Assembly (NCBI GenBank): GCA_025353985.1
Contig: JANXNT010001240.1
Span: 1-6,100 of the forward strand
DNA: 6,100 nt
Direction of reading: 5' to 3'
DNA from: Limnoglobus sp.
GTDB taxonomy: Bacteria; Planctomycetota; Planctomycetia; Gemmatales; Gemmataceae
Made by a program: the position numbers and the translations under genes. The notes beneath the pieces were generated by a model, which was not told the origin of the DNA, did not search any database, and saw nothing but the letters and a program-made list of their open reading frames with translations. This document shows positions 1 through 5,229 of the stretch, piece by piece (within the stretch, counting starts at the first letter, position 1; each line of letters opens with the position of its first letter).

Positions 1-100
1 GTCATTATGCAAAACTCGGCCGTTTCGCGCGATCATAATCGACGTAAGTCCGAATTGTGAAAGTTCTCAAACCGTGTTTTTCGTGTTTTTTCGTCTCAAT

Positions 101-147
101 AAGCCCGATTTTTGATCGTCTTTTGCTTATCCGTATCGGGCTTTTTT
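101..147 (+). terminator. Possible rho-independent terminator
   Basis: AAGCCCGAT (101-109) is the exact reverse complement of ATCGGGCTT (135-143), and a run of six T ends at 147. The form is that of an intrinsic terminator on the plus strand, but the 25-nt loop is long. It would end a transcript coming from the left of the window, where no gene is visible. The minus strand has no T-run after the stem. Confidence 0.4.
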
Positions 148-230
148 GCCGTATCTTGTTATCCTGTAGTGGTTTACCCCGAACGATCTTGTTGCGACAC
201 ACGCCGCAAGTACCGTCCTAAAATCGACCG

Positions 231-293
231 TACGCGCCTTTTCTGTGTCATTGCGCGTCCTTTCTATGTCACGGCGCGCCTTTTCTGTGTCAT
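231..293. repeat. 21-bp tandem repeat, three units
   Basis: Three contiguous units of exactly 21 bp lie at 231-251, 252-272 and 273-293. Read on the minus strand, each has the form TGACA(C/T)AGAAA(A/G)G(G/A)CGCG. Units 1 and 3 are nearly identical and unit 2 is more diverged. The next 21 bp (294-314) keep the in-phase core TTCTGAGT against TTCTGTGT and may be a decayed fourth unit. Iterated sites of about 20 bp near an end are typical of transposase-binding ends of IS21-type and related DDE elements, or of iterons and operators. No transposase or replication gene is nearby, so the role is unknown. Confidence 0.7.
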
Positions 294-421
294 TTGGGCG
301 CACTTCTGAGTACGTTCGTGCACACTGCGAATTCTGACTTACGTCAAATCATCTAAAACTTATTGACTTGCAGAAATCGTGTGGGCGATCGATTTTCGAC
401 GATGAATGCACGTTGAGATCG

Positions 422-503
422 GTCGTGGTGAGTCTTTGAAACACGACAGTTCGTACGCCCGAGAATGAGCGTTTTGCGTCGCGTCTCGAAGACTCGCCAC
501 GAC
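422..503. repeat. Long imperfect hairpin, 26-position stem
   Basis: Positions 422-447 pair with 478-503. Of 26 positions, 22 are Watson-Crick. As RNA on the plus strand, two more (U429-G496 and U437-G488) are wobble pairs, leaving A440-C485 and A443-C482 as mismatches. On the minus strand those two mismatches become wobbles and the plus-strand wobbles become mismatches, so the pairing does not indicate a strand. The 30-nt loop may close further through ACGC (455-458) and GCGT (469-472). It lies just left of the 504-564 palindrome. It could be a structured RNA, a repeat cassette or a decayed mobile-element end. Confidence 0.6.
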
Positions 504-564
504 TCCCTCGCTAACGCTTCGGGCTAACAATTCCGAATTGTTAGCCCGAAGCGCTAGCTTGCGC
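504..564. repeat. REP-like palindrome (two inverted 27-nt units)
   Basis: The core is a 39-bp palindrome: 515-533 and 535-553 are perfect 19-nt reverse complements separated by a single C (534). Each half begins a 27-nt unit, 504-530 in minus orientation and 538-564 in plus orientation, starting TTGTTAGCCCGAAGCG and continuing (T/C)TAGC then GAGGGA or a variant. Related units occur at 3125-3151, 3191-3205 and 3582-3594. Two inverted copies back to back match the REPIN layout of repetitive extragenic palindromes. No T-run follows, so this is not a classic intrinsic terminator. Confidence 0.75.
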
Positions 565-609
565 TGCGGGGGTGGACCCACACCGGTAAAATCACTCGGT
601 CGTGGAAAT

Positions 610-674
610 TTGCTGAATTCCCTGGGTGCGCGGAAGACGCGACCCAGGGCTAATTGCTGAAATCCCGTTGGGAT
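610..674. repeat. Bulged hairpin flanked by short direct repeats
   Basis: CCCTGGGT (620-627) pairs with ACCCAGGG (642-649). After a bulged G628, CGCG (629-632) pairs with CGCG (638-641) around the 5-nt loop GAAGA. A direct repeat flanks it: TTGCTGAATTCCC at 610-622 and TTGCTGAAATCCC at 654-666 (12 of 13). The second copy forms its own small hairpin, ATCCC GTT GGGAT (662-674). The structure lies about 70 nt beyond the stop of the minus-strand lipoprotein gene, so it could end or protect that transcript. It lacks a clear T-run and may simply be an intergenic repeat. Confidence 0.55.
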
Positions 675-720
675 AAAGAAACGACAAGTTCACATCACTT
701 GGGGGCACCGGCGAGCTGCA

Positions 721-1137
721 TCACCGCGATTTGCCGAACTTTGCGGGGAGCACGATGGCCCAGCCGGTTGCGTCGCGTTTGAGGACGATGGTGTCTTTGA
801 AACGATGGCGGTGTATGCCGGTTCCGGACAATGTGACATTCGCGATCGCCTCGGCACCGTGCTCGTCGCACGTGTAAACGTGCACGGTTTTCGCTTCAAA
901 ACCAAGCCCGCGCAAGTATTCCTTTGCGAGTTTGGCGAACGACTCAGGCGTGATCTTTGCTTTGGATTCCGGTGCGATGGCCGTGTAGGCTTCTCCGTAA
1001 TCGTGCCGGATGAGTGCCTGATAGTACAGCAATGTTGCGGCCTTCGCGCCGGTTCCAGCTGACGAATCGGGTGCCTTCCCACATCCGGCGATGGCTGCGA
1101 ATACCAACACGATGATCGCTGTGCGTATGCGGGTCAT
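721..1137 (-). CDS. Small secreted lipoprotein, possible NTF2-like fold
   Basis: A 138-residue protein of unknown function. Residues 1-18 form a lipoprotein signal peptide (positive n-region with Arg3 and Arg5, hydrophobic I8-A17) ending in the lipobox IAGC, with Cys19 as the lipidation site, so it should be anchored in a membrane facing the periplasm. After a Ser/Gly linker the sequence runs AATLLYYQALIRHDYGEAYT, then a second predicted helix and a strand-rich C-terminal half with TVHVY and IVLKRD. That order resembles small DUF4878/NTF2-like lipoproteins, but this is a resemblance only. A 193-residue frame opens upstream, but the start at 1137 is chosen because it begins the signal peptide and overlaps the DUF1559 stop as ATGA, which indicates translational coupling. 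It is the last gene of the minus-strand operon. Confidence 0.85.
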   Translation of the reverse strand: MTRIRTAIIVLVFAAIAGCGKAPDSSAGTGAKAATLLYYQALIRHDYGEAYTAIAPESKAKITPESFAKLAKEYLRGLGFEAKTVHVYTCDEHGAEAIANVTLSGTGIHRHRFKDTIVLKRDATGWAIVLPAKFGKSR

Positions 1138-1928
1138 GGGTAACTCGCGTCGTAATCGAGAACCTGTTTGTCCGGGTACATATCGACGACGGCGTCGTCC
1201 CATTTGAGCGTCGATACGTGGCCATCGAGGTAGAGGTAATTCGCCACGGTGGTGTGCCGTTCGTGCGCGATCCACGGCTTGATGATGCCGGTGCCGAGCC
1301 AAATATCGTAGTCGTCTTGCCGGGGGTCTTCACCGCTTAGGGCATTGAATGCATCGGCGTTGCGTTCGGAGAAACAGACGAACTGCGACGTGCCGACTTC
1401 GTTCACGAATCGCATGAGATTCCATTGCCCGTAGCGTCGGCTTTTGTGGCTGAGCAGCGAGTTCATGAGGTAGCTGGTGCGGTTCTCGACGCCATCGATA
1501 CTGCCGGTATCCGGGTCGACGAATGGCTTGCGTTCGGAGAGGTCGTTTGGGCAGCGGTAGATTTTTTCACTCGGCAGGATGATGCCATTTTTCGAGAGGC
1601 TTTCGTTCGCTTCCTGGGTGCCGCCGACGAACGGCATCAGCTTGTCTTCCCAATAAATTTCCGCGAACGAATTCGAGTGCAGCGTATTCGAAGCGACATC
1701 CGCATCGTACGGATGGTGCAAGAAAAACTGCCCGTTTGTGGCGTCGTAATACCCGTGAACGGCCAGGCCGATTTGCCGCAGATTGTTCTGGCACTCCGCC
1801 CGCCGCGCGGCCCCACGCACCTTCTGCACCGCAGGCAGCAACAGCCCAATCAGCACGGCAATAATCGCGATCACCACCATGAGTTCGATCAGCGTGAACC
1901 CCACCCGACGACGAAACGGAAGCATCAT
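1134..1928 (-). CDS. DUF1559 pseudopilin-like protein (H-X9-DG type)
   Basis: A 264-residue member of the DUF1559 family (PF07596), which is greatly expanded in planctomycetes and has no settled function. The leader MMLPFRRRVG is followed by FTLIELMVVIAIIAVLIGLL, a type IV pilin/type II secretion signal. Prepilin peptidase should cut between Gly10 and Phe11, leaving Glu15 at the +5 position. The motif AVQKVRGAARRAECQNNLRQ continues the N-terminal helix. Cys126 (YRCPND) and the conserved SYLMN follow. Near the C-terminus His225, nine residues, then Asp235-Gly236 form the H-X9-DG signature. The frame could begin 27 residues earlier (2009), but that would put non-leader sequence before the prepilin signal. 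The start is either of the two adjacent ATGs (1928 or 1925), with no clear Shine-Dalgarno. It is the middle gene of the minus-strand operon. Confidence 0.9.
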   Translation of the reverse strand: MMLPFRRRVGFTLIELMVVIAIIAVLIGLLLPAVQKVRGAARRAECQNNLRQIGLAVHGYYDATNGQFFLHHPYDADVASNTLHSNSFAEIYWEDKLMPFVGGTQEANESLSKNGIILPSEKIYRCPNDLSERKPFVDPDTGSIDGVENRTSYLMNSLLSHKSRRYGQWNLMRFVNEVGTSQFVCFSERNADAFNALSGEDPRQDDYDIWLGTGIIKPWIAHERHTTVANYLYLDGHVSTLKWDDAVVDMYPDKQVLDYDASYP

Positions 1929-2018
1929 GACATCACCACGCGGTAGTACCATCGTTACGGAATCCGAAATACTTTTAGCGGGAGGTGTGCGAAAGGCAAG
2001 CCGCGACATGCTGGGACG

Positions 2019-2996
2019 CTACTTCGCGAGTGGCCAAATGAGGTGGCCGGCGGTCGTGGTGCGGATGCGGTACAGCGTGCCGCCGCCCGTGATGTATAGC
2101 GACTTGCGGTCGTCGCCACCGAAGGCGCAGTTCGTCACTTCGTCGGTCGGTACGGTAAGGAAATCGAGTAATTTGCCCTCTGCACTCAGCACGTAAATAC
2201 CGCCCTTCACGTCGGTGGCGGGTTCGGCAGGCGGGTTCGGTTTATTCAGGCCGCCCGCCACGTAGAGGCGTCCTTTCGCGTCTTGCTTCAGGCCATCGGG
2301 GCCTCGCCCTTTGCCCCAATCGTAGAGGAGTTTTTGGCTTTTGAGATCGACGCTCCCATTACGTTTTAAGTCGAATCGCCAGAGTTTCCGCGCGCCGCCG
2401 AGGTCGTTATTGTTGTCCGCAACATACAGATATTTGTCGTCCGCCGACACCAGCACGCCGTTGGCGCGTTCCACTTCGCGGCCAATAATGCGGGCAACGG
2501 TGCCGTTCGGGTCGACGCGGTAGACGCCTTCGTAAGTCTCGTTTTTGTCGTTGCGCTGTTGCATGTCGTCGCGCGGACCATACCGCGGATCGGAAAAGTA
2601 GATGCGGTTTTGCGAGTCGAGTGTGAGATCGTTCGTATGGTTGTACTTTTTGTTATTGAAAGAATCGGTCAATACCGTCACTTTGCCATCGCGCGATGTG
2701 CGCGTGATTCGGCGTTGCTCGGGTTCGCACGCGAGCAGTGTCCCATCGCGGTCGAACAACAAGCCGTTCGTGCCCGCGTCTTTGCGGAAAATCACACTCT
2801 TACCATCGCGGCTCAGCCGATTGATGTGGCCATTACCGCTGGAAAACAAGCCGAGTTCGGGATCCCACGCAGGGCCTTCGCCACCCGCACCCGCCGCCGA
2901 TTCGACGCCCAGCTTCGCACCCGACTCAAAGATCGGATCGTCCGCAAACGCAGTCGCAGCAACGAAAAAGTAACAGACGGCAATAGTGTATTTCAT
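2019..2996 (-). CDS. Secreted SMP-30/gluconolactonase-family protein
   Basis: A 325-residue exported six-bladed beta-propeller of the SMP-30/gluconolactonase/LRE family, whose characterised members are metal-dependent lactonases or related hydrolases. Residues 1-18 form a Sec signal peptide with a likely cut after AFA. Residues in the expected order match the family's active site: Glu40 in EGPAWD, Asn122-Asp123 in HTNDLTLD, Asn179 in ANGVL and Asp234 in GPDGL. These correspond to the Glu, Asn and Asp metal ligands plus the substrate-side Asn of regucalcin-type proteins. Repeated blade motifs are visible (DRDGTL, DSQNRIYFSD, DAKGRLYVAGG). Length is normal and the gene is intact. The substrate is not readable from sequence; a sugar lactone is the default guess. 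It is the first gene of the minus-strand operon, with an AAGGA ribosome-binding site 6 nt before the ATG. Confidence 0.92.
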   Translation of the reverse strand: MKYTIAVCYFFVAATAFADDPIFESGAKLGVESAAGAGGEGPAWDPELGLFSSGNGHINRLSRDGKSVIFRKDAGTNGLLFDRDGTLLACEPEQRRITRTSRDGKVTVLTDSFNNKKYNHTNDLTLDSQNRIYFSDPRYGPRDDMQQRNDKNETYEGVYRVDPNGTVARIIGREVERANGVLVSADDKYLYVADNNNDLGGARKLWRFDLKRNGSVDLKSQKLLYDWGKGRGPDGLKQDAKGRLYVAGGLNKPNPPAEPATDVKGGIYVLSAEGKLLDFLTVPTDEVTNCAFGGDDRKSLYITGGGTLYRIRTTTAGHLIWPLAK

Positions 2997-3002
2997 GGAG
3001 AT

Positions 3003-3007
3003 TCCTT
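3003..3007 (-). promoter_or_regulatory. Shine-Dalgarno of the SMP-30 gene
   Basis: AAGGA on the minus strand, separated by 6 nt from the ATG at 2996. It supports that start and agrees with the signal peptide beginning there. Confidence 0.75.
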
Positions 3008-3021
3008 AATAGTACCTGAAA

Positions 3022-3062
3022 CTTCTTGAGTCACTTCGCGTCGAGCGTGACGCCTCAAGAAG
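3022..3062. promoter_or_regulatory. Hairpin in the SMP-30 leader region
   Basis: CTTCTTGAG (3022-3030) and CTCAAGAAG (3054-3062) are perfect 9-bp partners. Inside them TCAC (3031-3034) pairs with GTGA (3047-3050) across a 3-nt bulge, and TCG (3036-3038) can pair with CGA (3042-3044). It lies 25 nt upstream of the SMP-30 start codon, next to its ribosome-binding site, and would form in the leader mRNA if transcription begins farther out. No T-run follows. A role in translation control or mRNA stability is inference; it could also be an operator or a plain repeat. Confidence 0.45.
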
Positions 3063-3124
3063 AATGTATCAGCGACACAGACTCCGTCCGACGAATTTCT
3101 TCCGCATAATTCACTTGTTATGTT

Positions 3125-3206
3125 TTGTTAGCCCGACGCGCAAGCGAGGAGAACCCGCGTGAAATTATGTTATCGCATAAACGATTAAAATCCCTCGCTA
3201 GCGCGT
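3125..3206. repeat. REP-like units forming an inverted pair
   Basis: The unit at 3125-3151 begins TTGTTAGCCCGA, identical to 538-549, and continues CGCGCAAGCGAGG. A partial inverted unit (CCCTCGCTAGCGCG) ends at 3205. Positions 3136-3149 and 3193-3206 pair at 13 of 14 positions around a 43-nt interior, which itself contains a small TTATG...CATAA stem. Same family as the palindrome at 504-564. Confidence 0.65.
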
Positions 3207-3256
3207 TTTGAAGTTGCGCTGTTTGCGATCCGGGTACAATTTAACTGTCATTCTTC

Positions 3257-3340
3257 GAGCCTGAAGGGTTCGTTCTACCAGCCCAAGGCGAAGCCTTGGG
3301 GATCGTCATCACCCACGATTCGGCCCTGAAAGGGCCGTTC
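3257..3340 (+). repeat. Triple-palindrome block, left copy
   Basis: It contains CCCAAGGC GAA GCCTTGGG (3282-3300), an 8-bp stem with a 3-nt loop, and CGGCCCT GAA AGGGCCG (3321-3337), a 7-bp stem, preceded by a degenerate third palindrome from 3257. These GC-rich minihairpins are typical of dispersed intergenic repeats in planctomycetes and related phyla. The inverted partner is at 3422-3504. Confidence 0.7.
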
Positions 3341-3421
3341 AGGCCACACCCATTTGCAAAATCTTGCTGCGAATATGAACGTGCGGAATGTAAGGATTCC
3401 GTGTACGAGCGTTGCCACGTG

Positions 3422-3504
3422 AACGACCCCTTCAGGGCCGATGAACATTCATACGTCGATCCCCAAGGCGTTGCCTTGGGCTGACAGAATCGGCCCTACA
3501 GGCC
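3422..3504 (-). repeat. Triple-palindrome block, right inverted copy
   Basis: Reverse-complement copy of 3257-3340. It contains CCCAAGGC GTT GCCTTGGG (3462-3480) and CGGCC CTACA GGCCG (3491-3505), plus a decayed stem at 3424-3440. Stem sequences are conserved between the copies while loops differ (GAA against GTT), so what has been kept is the stem. Confidence 0.7.
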
Positions 3505-3741
3505 GAAAAACCAAACATCGAAAACGCAAGTGTTCAAAAACCATTGTGCAAACTACAAAACAGCCCAACTTCAAAACTAGTGCGTCGGGCTAACGGGAGT
3601 GGGGTTTATCGGTCGCTGGTGAGAAATCTCCGAAATGTCTTGCAATTCAAAAATGTCCGATTACACTGCATCATATCAACGATTTGCTCCCCAGTTCGTT
3701 GTCTTCCTCTCACAAGTTCCATCATCTTTTTGGGGGCTCAT

Positions 3742-4680
3742 ATGACTCGTTTGCCGCGCAAGGGGTTTACCCTTATCGAATTGTTGGTGGTGATCGCCAT
3801 CATCGCGATCCTCATCGGATTGCTGTTACCGGCGGTTCAGAAAGTCCGCGAGGCGGCCGCACGCATGAAGTGCGCGAACAACATCAAGCAGATCGGCCTG
3901 GGGTTGCACAACTACGAAAGCGCGTTCGGCAAGTTCCCGATGGGGCAACGCGGTTCGTATGTCGGAAATGCCAACTGGCGCGTCGAAATCTTCCCACACA
4001 TGGAGCAAGGCGCGCTCTACTCGCAGTTGAACGTCAATGATGTCTACAGTCCCGTCGTACTGAATAACCTCATCATCCCGACGTGGAAGTGTCCATCGAG
4101 TGCGTTGCAAGATACACAGCCGACTTCGTGGGTCACGTGGTGGACGAACAACAATCACCAGGTTCCTTCGTACATCGGCATCATGGGGGCTTACCCGGAT
4201 CCGAACGGCTCGGCGGGCAAGACGTTTCCCTCGAACTACGGTGGCTGGTGGGCCAGTAACGGCATGTTGCTGGCGAACGAGCAAACGCGGATCGCCGACT
4301 GCACCGATGGCACGTCGAACACCATTTTCGTGGCGGAGCAGTCCGGCAAAATCGGCTTGGACGATATTCGAAACGGTTACTATACGCCGTGGGGTTCCGT
4401 CACGACGACGAATAAAGTCGGTAGTATGAACTCAACCAACACGCCCGATTTGTGGGGTATGGGCCTGACGTGCGTCGCTTACGCGATCAACTCGCGGACA
4501 TCGGCGGCCGGCTCGGACACTTCCTACAAAGGCAATTCCGTGCTCAACTCGTTCCACACCGGGGGAATCAACGTGCTGAACGTCGATGGCTCCGTGGAGT
4601 TCCTACGCGATACGCTGGACTTCGTCACCTTCCAGAAACTCTGTTCGAAGGCCGACGGACTCGTGGCTTCCGCGAACTGA
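3742..4680 (+). CDS. DUF1559 pseudopilin-like protein (H-X9-DG type)
   Basis: A 312-residue DUF1559 (PF07596) protein close to the family consensus. The leader MTRLPRKG precedes FTLIELLVVIAIIAILIGLL, with the predicted prepilin peptidase cut between Gly8 and Phe9 and Glu13 at +5. It continues AVQKVREAAARMKCANNIKQ and IGLGLHNYES, the family's signature stretch. Later it has Cys117 (WKCPSS), SYIGIMG, the motif IADCTDGTSNTIFVAEQ at 184-200, and His272, nine residues, Asp282-Gly283 near the end. The frame is open back to 3544, but that extension reads through repeat DNA and lacks a leader, so the start is 3742, preceded by GGGGG about 5 nt away. It shares only the N-terminal leader region and C-terminal motif with the DUF1559 protein at 1134-1928, so the two are not a recent duplication. 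The likely location is the envelope, after export through a type II/IV pilus-like system. Confidence 0.93.
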   Translation: MTRLPRKGFTLIELLVVIAIIAILIGLLLPAVQKVREAAARMKCANNIKQIGLGLHNYESAFGKFPMGQRGSYVGNANWRVEIFPHMEQGALYSQLNVNDVYSPVVLNNLIIPTWKCPSSALQDTQPTSWVTWWTNNNHQVPSYIGIMGAYPDPNGSAGKTFPSNYGGWWASNGMLLANEQTRIADCTDGTSNTIFVAEQSGKIGLDDIRNGYYTPWGSVTTTNKVGSMNSTNTPDLWGMGLTCVAYAINSRTSAAGSDTSYKGNSVLNSFHTGGINVLNVDGSVEFLRDTLDFVTFQKLCSKADGLVASAN

Positions 4681-4703
4681 TCTGTCTCACTCCTCTTCCA
4701 ATC

Positions 4704-4738
4704 CCCACTGCCCTTTTCGGCAGTGGGTTTCTATTTCA
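4704..4738 (+). terminator. Intrinsic terminator after DUF1559
   Basis: CCCACTGCC (4704-4712) and GGCAGTGGG (4719-4727) form a perfect 9-bp stem with the 6-nt loop CTTTTC, followed by the T-rich tail TTTCTATTTC. It starts 23 nt after the DUF1559 stop and ends about 27 nt before the next ATG. It should end most DUF1559 transcripts, so the lipoprotein downstream depends on readthrough or its own promoter. Confidence 0.85.
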
Positions 4739-4765
4739 TTATGCAAATATTAGGGGCGATACGCG

Positions 4766-5173
4766 ATGACCCGGAGAATGTTTGGCAATGGTTTCGTGAT
4801 GGTCGCATCCGTAATCCTCTTTGCGAGCGGTTGCGGGGGCAGCGCGAAGCCGGCCGGTACCGTGATGGGCAAAGTGACGTACGACGGCCAACCGCTGAAC
4901 GCCGGTTCGCTCAACCTTATCTCATCAATGGGGTCGGCGGCTCAAGCGAAAATCGGCGACGGCGGCACATTCAAAATCGAAGGCACGCTCGACGCCGGCG
5001 AGTACAAGGCGTACCTGAGTTCGCCGAAACCCGAACCGGTCGCACCCGGTACGAAGCAGAAAGCGTTGGAGAAATTCGACGTCGTGCCCAAGTGCCTCGA
5101 TCCCAACACGAGCGGCGCGAAAGTCACCGTGAAAACCGGCGAGAACAACGTGACAATTGAATTCACAAAGTGA
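4766..5173 (+). CDS. Small carboxypeptidase-regulatory-like lipoprotein
   Basis: A 135-residue lipoprotein of a type common in planctomycetes. Residues 1-22 form the signal peptide (MTRRMFG n-region, hydrophobic V11-F19) ending in the lipobox ASGC with Cys23. After a short Gly/Ser/Pro linker comes GTVMGKVTYDGQPLNAGSLNL, the first strands of a transthyretin-like/carboxypeptidase regulatory beta-sandwich, then GTFKIEGTLDAGEYKAYLSS, and a final strand NNVTIEFTK. Such domains are usually binding or structural; no catalytic residues are expected. The ribosome-binding site may be AGGGG (4752-4756), 9 nt before the ATG; Met5 (4778) is a less likely start. It follows DUF1559 in the same direction but behind a terminator. 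The role is unknown. Confidence 0.88.
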   Translation: MTRRMFGNGFVMVASVILFASGCGGSAKPAGTVMGKVTYDGQPLNAGSLNLISSMGSAAQAKIGDGGTFKIEGTLDAGEYKAYLSSPKPEPVAPGTKQKALEKFDVVPKCLDPNTSGAKVTVKTGENNVTIEFTK

Positions 5174-5193
5174 TGTCACCCACGCGAATGGAA

Positions 5194-5199
5194 TAGAAT
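5194..5199 (+). promoter_or_regulatory. Possible -10 element for the GTG-start gene
   Basis: TAGAAT matches the -10 consensus at 5 of 6 positions and lies 43 nt before the GTG start in a 69-nt intergenic gap. No recognisable -35 hexamer sits at the right distance, so this is a weak call. Confidence 0.2.
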
Positions 5200-5229
5200 A
5201 CCCCTGTCAGAATTGGTACGTATCCGCCT

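Larger units (their letters stand above)
40..346. repeat. 17-bp inverted pair bounding about 307 bp
   Basis: Positions 40-56 (CGACGTAAGTCCGAATT) and 330-346 (AATTCTGACTTACGTCA) are reverse complements at 15 of 17 positions, including an unbroken GACGTAAGTC / GACTTACGTC core. Similarity stops at both ends. The pair encloses the terminator-like hairpin and the 21-bp tandem repeat. The arrangement resembles the terminal inverted repeats of a small non-autonomous mobile element, but I see no clear target-site duplication and no transposase. A pair this good is unlikely by chance within 350 bp, though about one is expected across a whole 6-kb window, so the mobile-element reading is tentative. Confidence 0.35.
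1..421. other. Gene-free left edge with repeats
   Basis: No reading frame here looks like a protein. Short open frames exist on both strands, but they run through a terminator-like hairpin and a tandem repeat, and none has a recognisable motif. The stretch holds a 17-bp inverted pair (40-56 with 330-346), a short T-rich duplication (CGTGTTTTT at 73-81 and again from 82), a possible terminator at 101-147 and three 21-bp tandem units at 231-293. The first 60 bases could include the end of a gene lying to the left, but several frames are open there and none can be chosen. Confidence 0.6.
3127..3594. repeat. Nested, imperfect inverted repeat of about 470 bp
   Basis: Three segments recur in inverted orientation and in the same nested order. 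GTTAGCCCGACGC at 3127-3139 matches the reverse complement of 3582-3594 (13 of 13). 3206-3224 matches 3558-3576 (18 of 19). A larger block at 3257-3340 matches 3422-3504, including 3279-3305 against 3457-3483 (25 of 27) and 3321-3340 against 3421-3440 (18 of 20). Segments between are diverged or of unequal length. Near the centre a small hairpin, CGGAAT (3384-3389) with ATTCCG (3396-3401), sits in unrelated sequence. This is one composite palindromic element, perhaps a decayed non-autonomous mobile element or an intergenic repeat family. Confidence 0.65.
2997..3741. other. 745-bp divergent intergenic region
   Basis: It separates the minus-strand SMP-30 operon from the plus-strand DUF1559 gene, so it must contain promoters for both directions. 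I cannot place either with confidence. The strongest candidate for the plus strand is TTGCAA (3640-3645) with TACACT (3662-3667), 16 nt apart and 4 of 6 matches each, which is weak. Most of the stretch (3127-3594) is the nested inverted repeat listed separately. Open frames here (3296-3484 and the extension 3544-3741) run through repeat palindromes and are not believable genes. Confidence 0.65.

Noticed and set aside
5..202. 65-residue minus-strand frame
   Set aside because: It crosses the 101-147 hairpin and the 40-56 arm, is very rich in Lys/Arg, and shows no motif.
112..309. 65-residue plus-strand frame with a 7-residue internal repeat
   Set aside because: The peptide repeat is only the 21-bp DNA repeat read in frame, and the frame runs through a terminator-like hairpin. 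No ribosome-binding site or domain is visible.
360..581. 73-residue minus-strand frame
   Set aside because: It is made of the 422-503 hairpin and the REP palindrome; its ARSVSEG peptide is the repeat in translation.
1138..1302. 55-residue N-terminal extension of the minus-strand lipoprotein
   Set aside because: It overlaps DUF1559 in another frame and would bury the signal peptide and lipobox in the middle of the protein.
1425..1946. 173-residue plus-strand frame opposite the minus-strand DUF1559 gene
   Set aside because: It is the antisense shadow of a gene with clear family motifs and has no features of its own.
3208..3240. Promoter-like TACAAT with an upstream TTGAAG or TTGCGC
   Set aside because: Spacings of 21 and 15 nt are poor and the next gene starts 500 bp away behind a palindromic element.
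3296..3484. 62-residue plus-strand frame (starts MGIVITHDSALKGPF)
   Set aside because: It lies wholly within the inverted palindromic blocks. Such translated repeats are a usual source of false genes.
3127..3594. CRISPR array
   Set aside because: The repeats are inverted and of unequal spacing, with no direct repeat-spacer periodicity and no cas gene.
3544..3741. 66-residue extension of the plus-strand DUF1559 frame
   Set aside because: It reads through the repeat arm at 3558-3594 and would place the prepilin leader at residue 67, where it could not be processed.
4737..4747. 11-mer CATTATGCAAA shared with positions 3-13
   Set aside because: Several 11-mer matches are expected by chance in 6.1 kb and the flanks do not match.
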